The notes beneath the pieces were generated by a model. It did no database searches, was not told the origin of the DNA, and was given only the letters and a program-made list of their open reading frames with translations. A program made the translations under genes and the position numbers. Source: Bacteroidota bacterium (GTDB lineage Bacteria > Bacteroidota > Bacteroidia > Chitinophagales > Chitinophagaceae). From it: a DNA stretch of 51,210 nucleotides. Of the stretch, positions 25,195-32,866 are shown in pieces (positions within the stretch are counted from its first letter, which is position 1; every line of letters starts with the position of its first letter). The stretch covers positions 1-51,210 of the forward strand of contig JAFDYG010000224.1 in assembly GCA_018267545.1 (NCBI GenBank), read 5' to 3'.

Positions 25195-26067
25195 CTACTT
25201 AATACCCAAATACCTCAGCAGATCGTTCAAGTCCTTACCCTCACCATTAGGCGATATCCCCAATTGCTCCGCAGGCGACTGCGCCCTATTCACCCAAAAA
25301 GTCGGATAGCCGAACTGCCTGGCCCCACACGCATCCCAACCCGCAAAAGCGACGAATAAAATTTCCTCCTTCGTCAACCCAATCGTATCGACTCCGATCT
25401 GATAAGCCCTCGGATCAGGCTTGAACCTCCTGATACGATCCACGCTCAAATAATGAGAAAAATAGGAGTCAATCCCGCAATTCCGGGCATTGACCCGCAG
25501 CATCTCGTCCGTGAAATTAGATAGGAACCCCAACACGTACCCCGCACCCGTCAGCTTCCGCAACGTATCCGACACTTCCGGCCAAGTCCTCAGCTCATAA
25601 AACTCCTTCACCATCGATCGATGCTCGACCTCGCTCATCGACACCCCCAGCTGAAGACAAGCAAAGGACAAGGCATCCGATGCGATATCGAAAAAGTTGA
25701 GATAGCTTCCCGAAATACTCCTCAGCCAGCTATACTCGAACAGCTTCGCACGCCAGACGCCAAACAGCTCTTTACCCCTGCCCGGAAACAATCGCTCCGC
25801 CGACTGAGCAATACCCCCCGCATCCCAAACAGGAAAAGCATCGAAAAGAATCACCTTCACACCCGCCCCTCCAACAACCCCGGAACCCGTCCCCTGCGCA
25901 ACAGACGCAACAGAATCCGCCCCGGAACCCGCCCCTTCATCCACAGAGCCCTCCTCCATCCCCTCCATTCCCCACCTATCGAGCGTCCCATCGAGCGCCC
26001 ACGTCCCCGCCAGTCCCCACGCCCCAGCGATAGACGCTCCTGCCGCAAAAAATCTCCTTCTGTTCAT
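25195..26067 (-). CDS. Haloacid-dehalogenase-like (type II) protein with a Tat-type signal
   Basis: A 290-residue HAD-superfamily protein. The N-terminus has three arginines followed by FF and a hydrophobic segment (MNRRRFFAAGASIAGAWGL), a Tat-type signal. A linker of Gly, Ser, Glu and Ala follows, then the HAD core: ILFDAF with the nucleophile Asp, WRAKLFEYSWLRS, LSNF, FKPDPRAYQ and GWDACGAR. This order is that of L-2-haloacid dehalogenases. Compared by memory with that family, Asp10, Arg41, Ser118, Lys151, Tyr157 and Asp180 positions are kept, but Thr14 is Val, and the Ser175 and Asn177 positions are Ala. It is divergent from a LysR gene and has a complete promoter ending 4 nt before the ATG. 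Confidence 0.83.
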   Translation of the reverse strand: MNRRRFFAAGASIAGAWGLAGTWALDGTLDRWGMEGMEEGSVDEGAGSGADSVASVAQGTGSGVVGGAGVKVILFDAFPVWDAGGIAQSAERLFPGRGKELFGVWRAKLFEYSWLRSISGSYLNFFDIASDALSFACLQLGVSMSEVEHRSMVKEFYELRTWPEVSDTLRKLTGAGYVLGFLSNFTDEMLRVNARNCGIDSYFSHYLSVDRIRRFKPDPRAYQIGVDTIGLTKEEILFVAFAGWDACGARQFGYPTFWVNRAQSPAEQLGISPNGEGKDLNDLLRYLGIK

Positions 26068-26071
26068 AAAC

Positions 26072-26100
26072 CAAAAGTACCCACAATAACACTTCATCAA
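26072..26100 (-). promoter_or_regulatory. Bacteroidota promoter of the HAD-like gene
   Basis: Minus-strand TTTTG (TTG at 26098-26100), an 18-nt spacer and TACTTTTG (26072-26079) match the consensus. The -7 element ends 4 nt before ATG 26067, so the transcript should start at or beside the ATG. Confidence 0.72.
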
Positions 26101-26106
26101 AATTCA

Positions 26107-26114
26107 TATATTTG
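26107..26114 (+). promoter_or_regulatory. -7 element of the LysR gene
   Basis: TATATTTG matches TAnnTTTG and lies 26 nt before ATG 26141. No -33 TTG is seen at the right distance, as is common for activator-dependent promoters. Confidence 0.45.
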
Positions 26115-26123
26115 ATACATCAA

Positions 26124-26138
26124 TTCAATTTTATTGAA
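26124..26138. promoter_or_regulatory. Palindromic LysR-type operator
   Basis: A perfect inverted repeat TTCAAT-TTT-ATTGAA contains the T-N11-A pattern of LysR-type sites. It lies between the LysR -7 element and ATG 26141 and about 24 nt upstream of the HAD promoter -33 element, so it could serve autorepression and control of the divergent gene. Confidence 0.55.
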
Positions 26139-26140
26139 CT

Positions 26141-26989
26141 ATGGAACACCTCGACCTCGACGTCCTTAGAACCTTCGTCTCCATCGTCGACCTGAACGGC
26201 TTCAACAAGGCCGCCGAACAGGTTCACCTCTCCCAATCCGCCATCAGCATGCAAATGAAACGGCTCGAGGACCAGACAGGTCACGCCCTATTCGAACGAA
26301 AAGGAAGACAGCACACCCTCACCCACCAGGGAGAAGTATTGCTCAGTTATGCAAGAAAAATGCTGGAATTAAATGACGAAGCACTCCTAAATCTCAAAGA
26401 AAGCAAGCTAAAGGGAAAGATAAAAATAGGCCTGCAGCTGGACCTTGCCCAATCTCATATCTCGAACGCCATCTACCGCTACGCCAGGCTCCACCCGGAA
26501 ATGACGATCGACTTGAAAGTCGACGCCAGCGATACCCTCCAGGAGCTCCTCACAAAACGCAAGCTCGACCTGATCTTCTACCTCTCCAGGGAAAAGAATC
26601 GCACCTTCGATTCAGTCCCGCTAAGCACCCACCCTTTAGAATGGATAGGCGCCCCCTCCTATTCCAACCAGTCGCCTATTCCACTTGTCACACTCGGCCC
26701 CAATTGCAAAATGCGACAGGCCATTTCGGCAGCCCTCACAAACGCCGGAATCCCCTGGCGTATCGCCTTCACAAGCTCCAGCCTCCCATCCGCCTGGGAC
26801 GCCGTATCCGCCGGAATCGGCATAACCGCCAGAACAAGAATCGGAATGCCCGCCTCTCTAACAGTACTCCCCAAATCCTTGGGTCTCCCTCCCCTGCCCG
26901 CCGTCCAGGCTTATCTATGCACCTCTCCCGGAGAAACTTCCCGCCTTGTCAATAAAATCAGGGAATTTTTTTCACACTTCCACTCCTGA
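26141..26989 (+). CDS. LysR-family transcriptional regulator
   Basis: A 282-residue regulator. The N-terminal winged helix-turn-helix is full (LRTFVSIVDLNGFNKAAEQV, then LSQSAISMQMKRLED and FERKGR). A substrate-binding domain follows from about residue 90 (KIKIGLQLDLAQSHIS to the end), with GIGITARTRIGMP as a typical late segment. The ligand is unknown. It is divergent from the HAD-like dehalogenase gene, with 73 nt between starts holding promoters for both and a palindromic operator, so the HAD gene is the likely target, as in many LysR/divergent-enzyme pairs. Confidence 0.93.
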   Translation: MEHLDLDVLRTFVSIVDLNGFNKAAEQVHLSQSAISMQMKRLEDQTGHALFERKGRQHTLTHQGEVLLSYARKMLELNDEALLNLKESKLKGKIKIGLQLDLAQSHISNAIYRYARLHPEMTIDLKVDASDTLQELLTKRKLDLIFYLSREKNRTFDSVPLSTHPLEWIGAPSYSNQSPIPLVTLGPNCKMRQAISAALTNAGIPWRIAFTSSSLPSAWDAVSAGIGITARTRIGMPASLTVLPKSLGLPPLPAVQAYLCTSPGETSRLVNKIREFFSHFHS

Positions 26990-27055
26990 AACCCAAAAAA
27001 CACGCCTTCACCACCCTGGTCTCATTATTGAATCCAACAACCAAAACAATCAATC

Positions 27056-27202
27056 ATGAGAAGCATACTTTATGTCATCGCCGTAATCTTAGTCATTGGC
27101 TGGGCCGTTGGTTTCCTGGGTTACCATGCCGGAGGCATCATCCACGTTCTTTTGGTAATAGCACTGATTTCTATATTACTGGGAGTTATCCGGCGCGCTT
27201 GA
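27056..27202 (+). CDS. lmo0937-family small membrane protein
   Basis: A 48-residue protein (ATG 27056, TGA at 27200-27202). It has two short hydrophobic helices (SILYVIAVILVIGWAVGFLG and HVLLVIALISILLGVI) separated by YHAGGII, and ends in RRA. This pattern is that of the small lmo0937 (DUF5670) family found across bacteria, of unknown function. It lies between the LysR gene and a DUF2157 gene on the same strand. No TAnnTTTG box is apparent upstream. Confidence 0.82.
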   Translation: MRSILYVIAVILVIGWAVGFLGYHAGGIIHVLLVIALISILLGVIRRA

Positions 27203-27281
27203 TAAAACACGCCTGCTCCCTCGCATGAGAAGACACTGGGAAAGATATATATCCTATATCTTTCCTATATTTATTGTATCC

Positions 27282-28271
27282 ATGCGAACCCAAACCTTTA
27301 AAAAGCTACACGCCGAAGGCCTCCTCAGCGACGCCGCCCTGCAACACATCGAAGCCTTCGAAGCCACCAGGCTCTTCTCCCTCTTCTGGGAACTTCGCCT
27401 ACTTCTATATTTAGGCATCATCCTCCTCACCGGCGGACTCGGCATCCTCGTATACAAAAACATCGACACCATCGGCCACCAGGCCATCCTGGCCTTTATA
27501 GCCATAGTCACCATCGGCAGCTTCTTATACTGCTTCCGAAAAAAAGCACCCTTCAGCTGGAACCAGGTCGAATCCCCTAATGCCTATTTCGACTACATCC
27601 TGCTGCTAGGCTGTCTCAGCCTCCTGATCTTTCTGAGCTACCTCCAATACGCCTACAACGTCTTCGGCGACAACTACGGCCTCGCCACCTTTATCCCGAT
27701 GGTCATCCTCTTCATAACGGCCTATTACTTCGATCACCTCGGCATACTAAGCCTTGCCATCACCAACCTGGCCGCCTGGGCAGGCATTGCCGTTACCCCC
27801 ATGACCATCCTGAAAGAAAACAATTTCGCTACTCCCCGGCTCATCTATACGGGTATCCTGCTCGGCTCAATCCTGCTGGCCATGGGTGTGCTCTCGAAAC
27901 AACGCCGGGCTAAACCCCACTTCGAAACTACCTATACTAACTTCGGTCTCCACCTGTTCTTCATTGCAGTGCTGGCCGGGTTCTTCTCCGAAGACAACCT
28001 CTACTTCCTTTGGTTCCTCGGTCTCGTCGCCGCCGGCTTCTATCTATATACCAAGGCCATGGCCCGCCGCAGCTTTTACTTTATTCTCATGATCATTCTC
28101 TATGTCTACATAGGACTAAGCGGCCTCATCACCCGCCTCCTGAGTCAAATGTCCTGGCGCGATGCCACCCCGCTTGCCCTTGGCTTCTTCTATTTCATCG
28201 GCTCCGCCATCGGCATTATCCTCCTGCTGATCCGCATAAACCACAAACTCAAAGCCCATGATAGCATATAA
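27282..28271 (+). CDS. DUF2157-type polytopic membrane protein
   Basis: A 329-residue inner-membrane protein. A short cytoplasmic N-terminus (MRTQTFKKLHAEGLLSDAAL) is followed by about nine hydrophobic helices (LLYLGIILLTGGLGILVYKN, LAFIAIVTIGSFLY and so on) and a basic C-terminus. The N-terminal part plus first helices match the DUF2157 pattern. The start at ATG 27282 gives this usual N-terminus; an upstream in-frame ATG (27225) adds residues that look unlike it. The stop overlaps the next gene by 14 nt, so the two are coupled. Function unknown. Confidence 0.78.
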   Translation: MRTQTFKKLHAEGLLSDAALQHIEAFEATRLFSLFWELRLLLYLGIILLTGGLGILVYKNIDTIGHQAILAFIAIVTIGSFLYCFRKKAPFSWNQVESPNAYFDYILLLGCLSLLIFLSYLQYAYNVFGDNYGLATFIPMVILFITAYYFDHLGILSLAITNLAAWAGIAVTPMTILKENNFATPRLIYTGILLGSILLAMGVLSKQRRAKPHFETTYTNFGLHLFFIAVLAGFFSEDNLYFLWFLGLVAAGFYLYTKAMARRSFYFILMIILYVYIGLSGLITRLLSQMSWRDATPLALGFFYFIGSAIGIILLLIRINHKLKAHDSI

Positions 28272-29406
28272 CCGCGAGTCCCTCGACAACCTGGACATTC
28301 AAGTCCAGGCCATGGAGGCCTTTGACAAAAAGCTCCTTCCCGCCGAAGAGTACGACCGCATCCGGGCCGCCCATCCCTACCACTTCTACCTACCTAACTT
28401 CTTTGTCCGCATAGGTCTCTTTATCCTCACCATGATAGCCGCCGCCTGCGGACTCGGACTATTATTACTGATGGGCGTTGGAAGCGGGGGCTTCGGGACC
28501 ATCGCGGTCATATACGCCGCCCTAGCCTACGGAGCCCTCGAGCTCTTCATCCACGGTCAGAAGATGTACGGATCAGGTGTTGACGACGCCTTATTATGGC
28601 TCGCATCCATCTGCTTCCTGAGTGGCATCGCAGCCGCCGACGACTTCGATCTTCATCCTGCCACACTCAGCCTGATCACACTGCTGGTAGCGTTCATATG
28701 CGTCTTACGATACGCCGACCGCCTGATGACACTAGTCGCCTATGGCGCCCTGCTCTGTCTCGTATTCTACACGGCCGCCGCTCTGGGCCCCATTGCCAGA
28801 GCCATCCTTCCCTTTCTGATCATGGCCCTGTCCATCGGTTTCTACCTGCTCTTCACCTCACTGGAAAACAAACATAGCCTCCGACACTACCGCTCCTGCA
28901 TCCTCCTTCTTCGCGTCGCCTCACTCCTCAGCCTATACGCAGCCGGAAACTACTTCGTCGTCCGCGAAGCAAACGAATACATCTCCCACCATCCCGGCCC
29001 CATCGCCCTCGGCTGGCTCTGGTGGCTATTCACCATCCTGATTCCCATCTTTTATATCGTAAAAGGAATTCAAAAGAAAGACGCCCTATTTCTATGGACA
29101 GGCATGGCCCTCGTAACCGCAACCGTCTTTACCGTTCGGTACTACTATCACATCATGCCGATGGAATCGATCATGATCATTGCCGGTTCCCTCCTCATCG
29201 CCGGCGTATACGCCGTCCATCGTTATCTACGCACCCCAAAACACGGCTTTACCTCGGCACAGCCAGACTACAAACATCCGCTCACCGACCTCCCGGCAGA
29301 AGCTATCATCCTCGCAGAAACTTTCAAAAACACCCCAACAACAACAACCGGCGTCCAATTCGGCGGCGGAACCACCGGCGGCGGCGGAGCCGGCGGTCAA
29401 TACTAA
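28258..29406 (+). CDS. Polytopic membrane protein, partner of the DUF2157 protein
   Basis: A 382-residue membrane protein beginning with a 55-residue soluble part (acidic, ending PYHFYLPNFF). About nine membrane helices follow, for example FILTMIAAACGLGLLLLMGV, with a pair of basic residues between several of them. The C-terminus is a glycine-rich tail (QFGGGTTGGGGAGGQY). The layout resembles the DUF4401/DUF2157 class, but I cannot name it with certainty. Its start is inside the end of the preceding gene, so it is expressed with it. It ends 3 nt before the convergent AraC gene. Function unknown. Confidence 0.75.
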   Translation: MIAYNRESLDNLDIQVQAMEAFDKKLLPAEEYDRIRAAHPYHFYLPNFFVRIGLFILTMIAAACGLGLLLLMGVGSGGFGTIAVIYAALAYGALELFIHGQKMYGSGVDDALLWLASICFLSGIAAADDFDLHPATLSLITLLVAFICVLRYADRLMTLVAYGALLCLVFYTAAALGPIARAILPFLIMALSIGFYLLFTSLENKHSLRHYRSCILLLRVASLLSLYAAGNYFVVREANEYISHHPGPIALGWLWWLFTILIPIFYIVKGIQKKDALFLWTGMALVTATVFTVRYYYHIMPMESIMIIAGSLLIAGVYAVHRYLRTPKHGFTSAQPDYKHPLTDLPAEAIILAETFKNTPTTTTGVQFGGGTTGGGGAGGQY

Positions 29407-29409
29407 AAC

Positions 29410-30237
29410 CTAATCCCGTTTTTTCTTATACATCTTAGGAGAAACCCCCTCCATGCGGACAAAAAACTTATAGAAATGACTGGAATCCGAAAAACCAAAT
29501 TCCTGGCTAATCTCCGTCAACGTCTTATTGCCGATCTCCATATGCTCCTTTATCAGCTGAATCTTTAATGACTGTATATAATCCGTCAAAGAAAGCCTCA
29601 TCTCCTTCTTGAAAGTAGCCCTCAAATGTGACCCCGATACACCAAAAGTCTTGCTTAAATAATCGACCGTTAACTTCTCGGGAGAATAAATATGCTTGTG
29701 TATGAAGTTTTGAATCCGCTCGACCATACCGATCCCATAATTCGACTCGATATCCCCCGCATTGCTCTTGAGAATTAAAAGCATGCTCCTTACCAAATGC
29801 ACATGCAGCTCCGTAACCTTCTGCTCATGCCCCTGCCACTCCGAAATAGCCACATCGACCAGCCCCTGCAAAGCATTCAAACTCCTGCTCGCATTCCACT
29901 GCTCATAATTCTCCTGCCGCTTTCTCAACAAACTCTCCAAAAGAGCATCCCAATACTCCATAGCGCCAGGAGTAAGATCACTCTTCAAAACAGCAGGCAG
30001 AAACAAAATCACACTGAATTGAGTCTCCTCCTTTATGACCAGGTCATGCTTATCATCCGGAGAAAGAAAAAAGACCGCCCTTCCACTATACACAGTCTCT
30101 ACACCATTCAACAAATGCACCCCAGCCCCGCTACGTATAAACATCAATTCATAATAGTTATGATTGTGCAGCGGAAACGGCCAATCCGACGTCGAGAAAT
30201 GCCGGATAAAGAGCGGCTCAAACTGAATTAGTCTCAT
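29410..30237 (-). CDS. AraC-family transcriptional regulator
   Basis: A 275-residue regulator. The N-terminal cupin-like part has FPLHNHNYYELMFIRSG and the AVFFLSPDDKHDL sheet; the C-terminal double helix-turn-helix has YLSKTFGVSGSHLRATFKKE and EISQEFGFSDSSHFYKFFVR. The start is taken at ATG 30237 (MRLIQFEPL), because upstream in-frame residues look non-coding and would contain the -7 element TACTTTTG. It is divergent from the metallophosphoesterase gene, with 65 nt between starts. The ligand is unknown. Confidence 0.9.
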   Translation of the reverse strand: MRLIQFEPLFIRHFSTSDWPFPLHNHNYYELMFIRSGAGVHLLNGVETVYSGRAVFFLSPDDKHDLVIKEETQFSVILFLPAVLKSDLTPGAMEYWDALLESLLRKRQENYEQWNASRSLNALQGLVDVAISEWQGHEQKVTELHVHLVRSMLLILKSNAGDIESNYGIGMVERIQNFIHKHIYSPEKLTVDYLSKTFGVSGSHLRATFKKEMRLSLTDYIQSLKIQLIKEHMEIGNKTLTEISQEFGFSDSSHFYKFFVRMEGVSPKMYKKKRD

Positions 30238-30254
30238 TTTACCAAAATAACAGC

Positions 30255-30262
30255 CAAAAGTA
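30255..30262 (-). promoter_or_regulatory. -7 element of the AraC gene
   Basis: Minus-strand TACTTTTG matches TAnnTTTG and ends 17 nt before ATG 30237. A CTG lies at the -33 position, one base off TTG, with an 18-nt spacer. Confidence 0.5.
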
Positions 30263-30286
30263 CAATTACAAGCCCAGTTCCAGCCA

Positions 30287-30294
30287 TAATTTTG
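30287..30294 (+). promoter_or_regulatory. -7 element of the metallophosphoesterase gene
   Basis: TAATTTTG matches TAnnTTTG and ends 8 nt before ATG 30303. TTA stands 18 nt upstream in the -33 position, one base off TTG. Confidence 0.5.
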
Positions 30295-30302
30295 CCCCAA
30301 CC

Positions 30303-31016
30303 ATGACACAAATAGCCATCTTCAGCGACATCCACGCCAACCTCCCCGCACTCGAAACCGTATTACAAGACATAAATCGCCGAAATATCCACCAATCCTA
30401 CTGCCTCGGCGACCTCGTAGACTTCGCCCCCTGGGGAAACGAAGTAATCGAACTATTCAAGACCACACACATCCCCTGCCTCATGGGCAACCACGACGAA
30501 CGAATCGCATTCGACCTCCCCATCACCCCCCTCGCCCATCACGACAGCAAAGAAACCCAAAACAGACTCCTCGCCATCAACCATTCCAAAGCCACCATAA
30601 CACCCGAAAACAAACGCTGGCTCTCCCAGCTACCCCAGCAAATAGAACTAATCTTCAAAACCCAAAAAATCCTATTGGTACACGGCAGCCCCGCAAGCAA
30701 CGACGAGTATATCTTCGAATCCCATCCCATCCCCAACCTCCTGCAACTCCTAAAAAACCGACACTCCAACGCCCTCATCATGGGCCACACACACCTATCC
30801 TACATCAGACATTCCAACACCCTGTTCGTCAACTGCGGCTCGGTAGGAAGAACCAAAGAAGCAGATCGAAAAGCCACCTACTGCATACTCACGATCACCG
30901 AAGAAGCCATAAACCCGGAAATAATAAAGCTCGACTATCCCATCGACTACGTAGCTCAAAACATCTATCAAAGTCCCATCCCCGACTTCTACGCCGACTT
31001 CCTGCTAAACAAGTAA
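30303..31016 (+). CDS. Metallophosphoesterase (YfcE-like)
   Basis: A 237-residue soluble calcineurin-like phosphoesterase. The metal-binding motifs are in order: FSDIHANLPAL (Asp, His), YCLGDLVDFAPWGNE (Asp), MGNHDERI (Asn, His), LLVHGSP (His), MGHTHLSYI (His-x-His), and VNCGSVGRT. This is the small phosphodiesterase type with a two-metal centre; the substrate could be a phosphodiester or phosphomonoester. It is divergent from the AraC gene. Its TAA at 31014-31016 is followed directly by another ATG, and the next gene, a deaminase, starts after a repeat array. Confidence 0.9.
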   Translation: MTQIAIFSDIHANLPALETVLQDINRRNIHQSYCLGDLVDFAPWGNEVIELFKTTHIPCLMGNHDERIAFDLPITPLAHHDSKETQNRLLAINHSKATITPENKRWLSQLPQQIELIFKTQKILLVHGSPASNDEYIFESHPIPNLLQLLKNRHSNALIMGHTHLSYIRHSNTLFVNCGSVGRTKEADRKATYCILTITEEAINPEIIKLDYPIDYVAQNIYQSPIPDFYADFLLNK

Positions 31017-31033
31017 ATGACTACTTTTACCGC

Positions 31034-31084
31034 CAATGATCACAACCCAGCAATGATCACACACCAACAATGAGCACACCCCAG
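31034..31084 (+). repeat. Three 17-nt tandem repeats containing the deaminase start
   Basis: Units of 17 nt begin at 31034, 31051 and 31068, each starting CAATGA and continuing with a CACA core (14/17 and 13/17 matches between neighbours). Each holds an ATG. The first two open 6-codon frames (MITTQQ and MITHQQ) whose TGA overlaps the next ATG as ATGA; the third ATG (31070) is the deaminase start. Confidence 0.8.
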
Positions 31085-31510
31085 AAATACATGGAAAGAT
31101 GCCTTGAGCTCGCCCAAAAAGCAGCAGCAGAAGGCGAAAGCCCCGTAGGCAGCATCCTCGTAAAAAACGGCACCATAATCGGAGAAGCATCCGAAATGAG
31201 CCGCCAGCTAAAAGACATCACCCGCCACGCCGAAATGCTCGCCATCCTCGACGCCATAAAAAACAACCACGACGTCGCCGGCTCGACCATCTATAGCAAC
31301 GTAGAGCCCTGTATCCTCTGCTCATACGCCATCCGGCACTATAAAATCGCAGAAGTCGTCTACTCCCGTCCAGCCGGCGAACTCGGTGGAACAAACCCTC
31401 CCTTCGATATCCTTACCGCCCACTTCAACTCATGGGCCGCACCACCCATCATCACCAACCTGCCTGCAGGCAATATTGATACCTTGCCAACTGGGCAATC
31501 TCCTACATAG
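31070..31510 (+). CDS. Nucleoside/guanine deaminase-like cytidine deaminase family protein
   Basis: A 146-residue zinc deaminase of the CDA/guanine-deaminase/TadA superfamily. The zinc site is TRHAEMLAI (His plus proton-shuttling Glu) and EPCILCSYAI (two Cys). The N-terminal ALAQKAAAEGESPVGSILV-like stretch is the standard first helix and strand. The C-terminus (GGTNPPFDIL, then WAAPPIIT) fits the nucleoside deaminase subgroup more than TadA. The start is the third ATG of the 17-nt repeat array. It follows the metallophosphoesterase after 53 nt and may be co-transcribed. Confidence 0.88.
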   Translation: MSTPQKYMERCLELAQKAAAEGESPVGSILVKNGTIIGEASEMSRQLKDITRHAEMLAILDAIKNNHDVAGSTIYSNVEPCILCSYAIRHYKIAEVVYSRPAGELGGTNPPFDILTAHFNSWAAPPIITNLPAGNIDTLPTGQSPT

Positions 31511-31578
31511 AAGTGTTTCGAAAATACCCTGTAGCCAGAGTCGTCCGCCTGAACACACCATAGTATGGTAATTGCACC

Positions 31579-31863
31579 ATGTCTTTTAAAAACGTTATGG
31601 AAAACACAGAAGGCGCAACTACAAAAGCAATCGAAGCACACACTTCCAAAATTCCCTCCGACATCTTTCTCTGGGCAGCGCTAGGTTCGATGGCAGCGTC
31701 CGCCACCTTGAAGGTTTGCGGACGTAAACACACCGCGTTATTCGTAGGACAATGGGCCGCCCCCTTCCTATTATTAGGGATTTACAACAAAATCGTAAAA
31801 GTCGCAGGTCACGACCAGCAGGACAATGGCCAGCAAGCGCCAGATAAACCTGATGACTACTAA
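31579..31863 (+). CDS. Small two-helix membrane protein, family not recognised
   Basis: A 94-residue protein: a polar N-terminus (MSFKNVMENTEGATT), a hydrophobic stretch around residues 28-45 (IFLWAALGSMAASATL), a basic turn (KVCGRKH), a second stretch around 50-68 (ALFVGQWAAPFLLLGIYNKI), and a polar C-terminus with many Gln, Asp and Pro. The composition suits a real small membrane protein. I cannot assign a function. It lies 68 nt after the deaminase gene on the same strand. Confidence 0.65.
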   Translation: MSFKNVMENTEGATTKAIEAHTSKIPSDIFLWAALGSMAASATLKVCGRKHTALFVGQWAAPFLLLGIYNKIVKVAGHDQQDNGQQAPDKPDDY

Positions 31864-31970
31864 ACACGGCTAAGTTCTAACTCCTTCCCTTTTCCATCGA
31901 CCGGTCCTCTTCCGGCAATCGACCCGAAAAAATTCATTTAACCTTAACCGCCCCCAACCCCCGATGCCCC

Positions 31971-31978
31971 TATATTTG
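31971..31978 (+). promoter_or_regulatory. -7 element of the GDPD gene
   Basis: TATATTTG matches TAnnTTTG and ends 16 nt before ATG 31995. No -33 TTG is seen. Confidence 0.5.
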
Positions 31979-31994
31979 CGGCTCAATCAAGTCT

Positions 31995-32843
31995 ATGTTT
32001 CATATTATCTGCCTGCTGCTGGCACTCTCGACAACACCCCCTTCCCCAAATAAAATCACCGTCGTCGCCCACCGCGGCGACTGGCGCAACGCCCCCGAAA
32101 ACTCCCTCCGCGCCTTCACCCTCGCCGCCGACATGGGCGTAGACATGGTCGAGCTGGATCTCAAGAAAACCAAAGACGGCGAAATCATCATCCTCCACGA
32201 CGAAACCCTCGACCGCACCACCAACACCAAAGGCAAACCCTCCGACTTCACCCTCGCCGAAATAAAAACCTTCCACCTCAGAAACGGCCTCGGCCGCGTC
32301 ACTAACAACACCATTCCCACCTTACGCGAAGTCATGACCGCCCTCAAAGGCAAAGTCATGGTCAACCTCGACAAATCCTACCCCTACTATCCCGAAGCCT
32401 TCGCCATCCTCAAAGAAACCGGCACCCTCCAGCAAGCCGTCTTCAAATCCGAAGTCCCCTACGCCGACCTAAAAGCAAAATACGGCTCCCTCATCGACAG
32501 CATCATCTACATGCCCGTCGTCGACCTCGACAAACCCACCGCCCGCCCCATCATCGAAGACTACCTGAAGAACATGCACCCGTACGCCTTCGAATTGAAC
32601 TTTAAAACCGACACCTCTTCCATCCTCAAAGACAACGCCTTCATCCGTAGCACAGGAACCAAAGTATGGATGAACTCCCTCTGGGCCTCCCTCAACGCCG
32701 GCCACGAAGACGACCGCGCCGTCGAAGAAGGTGACACCACCGGCAGCTGGGACTGGCTCATCTCCCACGGCGCCACCGTTATCCAAACCGACCGCCCCGC
32801 CCAGCTCCTCCAATACCTTCGCTCGAAAAAGTTACATAAATAA
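31995..32843 (+). CDS. Glycerophosphodiester phosphodiesterase, exported
   Basis: A 282-residue secreted GDPD that hydrolyses glycerophosphodiesters to an alcohol and glycerol-3-phosphate. A short signal peptide (MFHIICLLLALSTTPPSP) is followed by the TIM-barrel motifs AHRGDWRNAPENSLRAF (catalytic His and Arg), MVELDLKKTKDGEIIILHDETLDRTTN (metal Glu and Asp, catalytic His) and the C-terminal GATVIQTDRPAQLLQYL. The length is normal. It ends in a bidirectional terminator that it shares with the convergent sensor gene. Confidence 0.92.
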   Translation: MFHIICLLLALSTTPPSPNKITVVAHRGDWRNAPENSLRAFTLAADMGVDMVELDLKKTKDGEIIILHDETLDRTTNTKGKPSDFTLAEIKTFHLRNGLGRVTNNTIPTLREVMTALKGKVMVNLDKSYPYYPEAFAILKETGTLQQAVFKSEVPYADLKAKYGSLIDSIIYMPVVDLDKPTARPIIEDYLKNMHPYAFELNFKTDTSSILKDNAFIRSTGTKVWMNSLWASLNAGHEDDRAVEEGDTTGSWDWLISHGATVIQTDRPAQLLQYLRSKKLHK

Positions 32844-32866
32844 AAAAGGGGCCCTCAGGCCCCTTT
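32842..32866. terminator. Bidirectional terminator between GDPD and the hybrid sensor gene
   Basis: Stem GGGGCC, 4-nt loop, GGCCCC, flanked by six As on one side and TTT on the other. On the minus strand six Ts follow the stem and the TGA of the sensor gene lies within it; on the plus strand it lies 4 nt past the GDPD stop. Confidence 0.85.

Noticed and set aside
31461-31472. Perfect 12-bp palindrome TGCCTGCAGGCA
   Set aside because: It lies inside the deaminase coding end, with no second copy or promoter nearby; probably chance.
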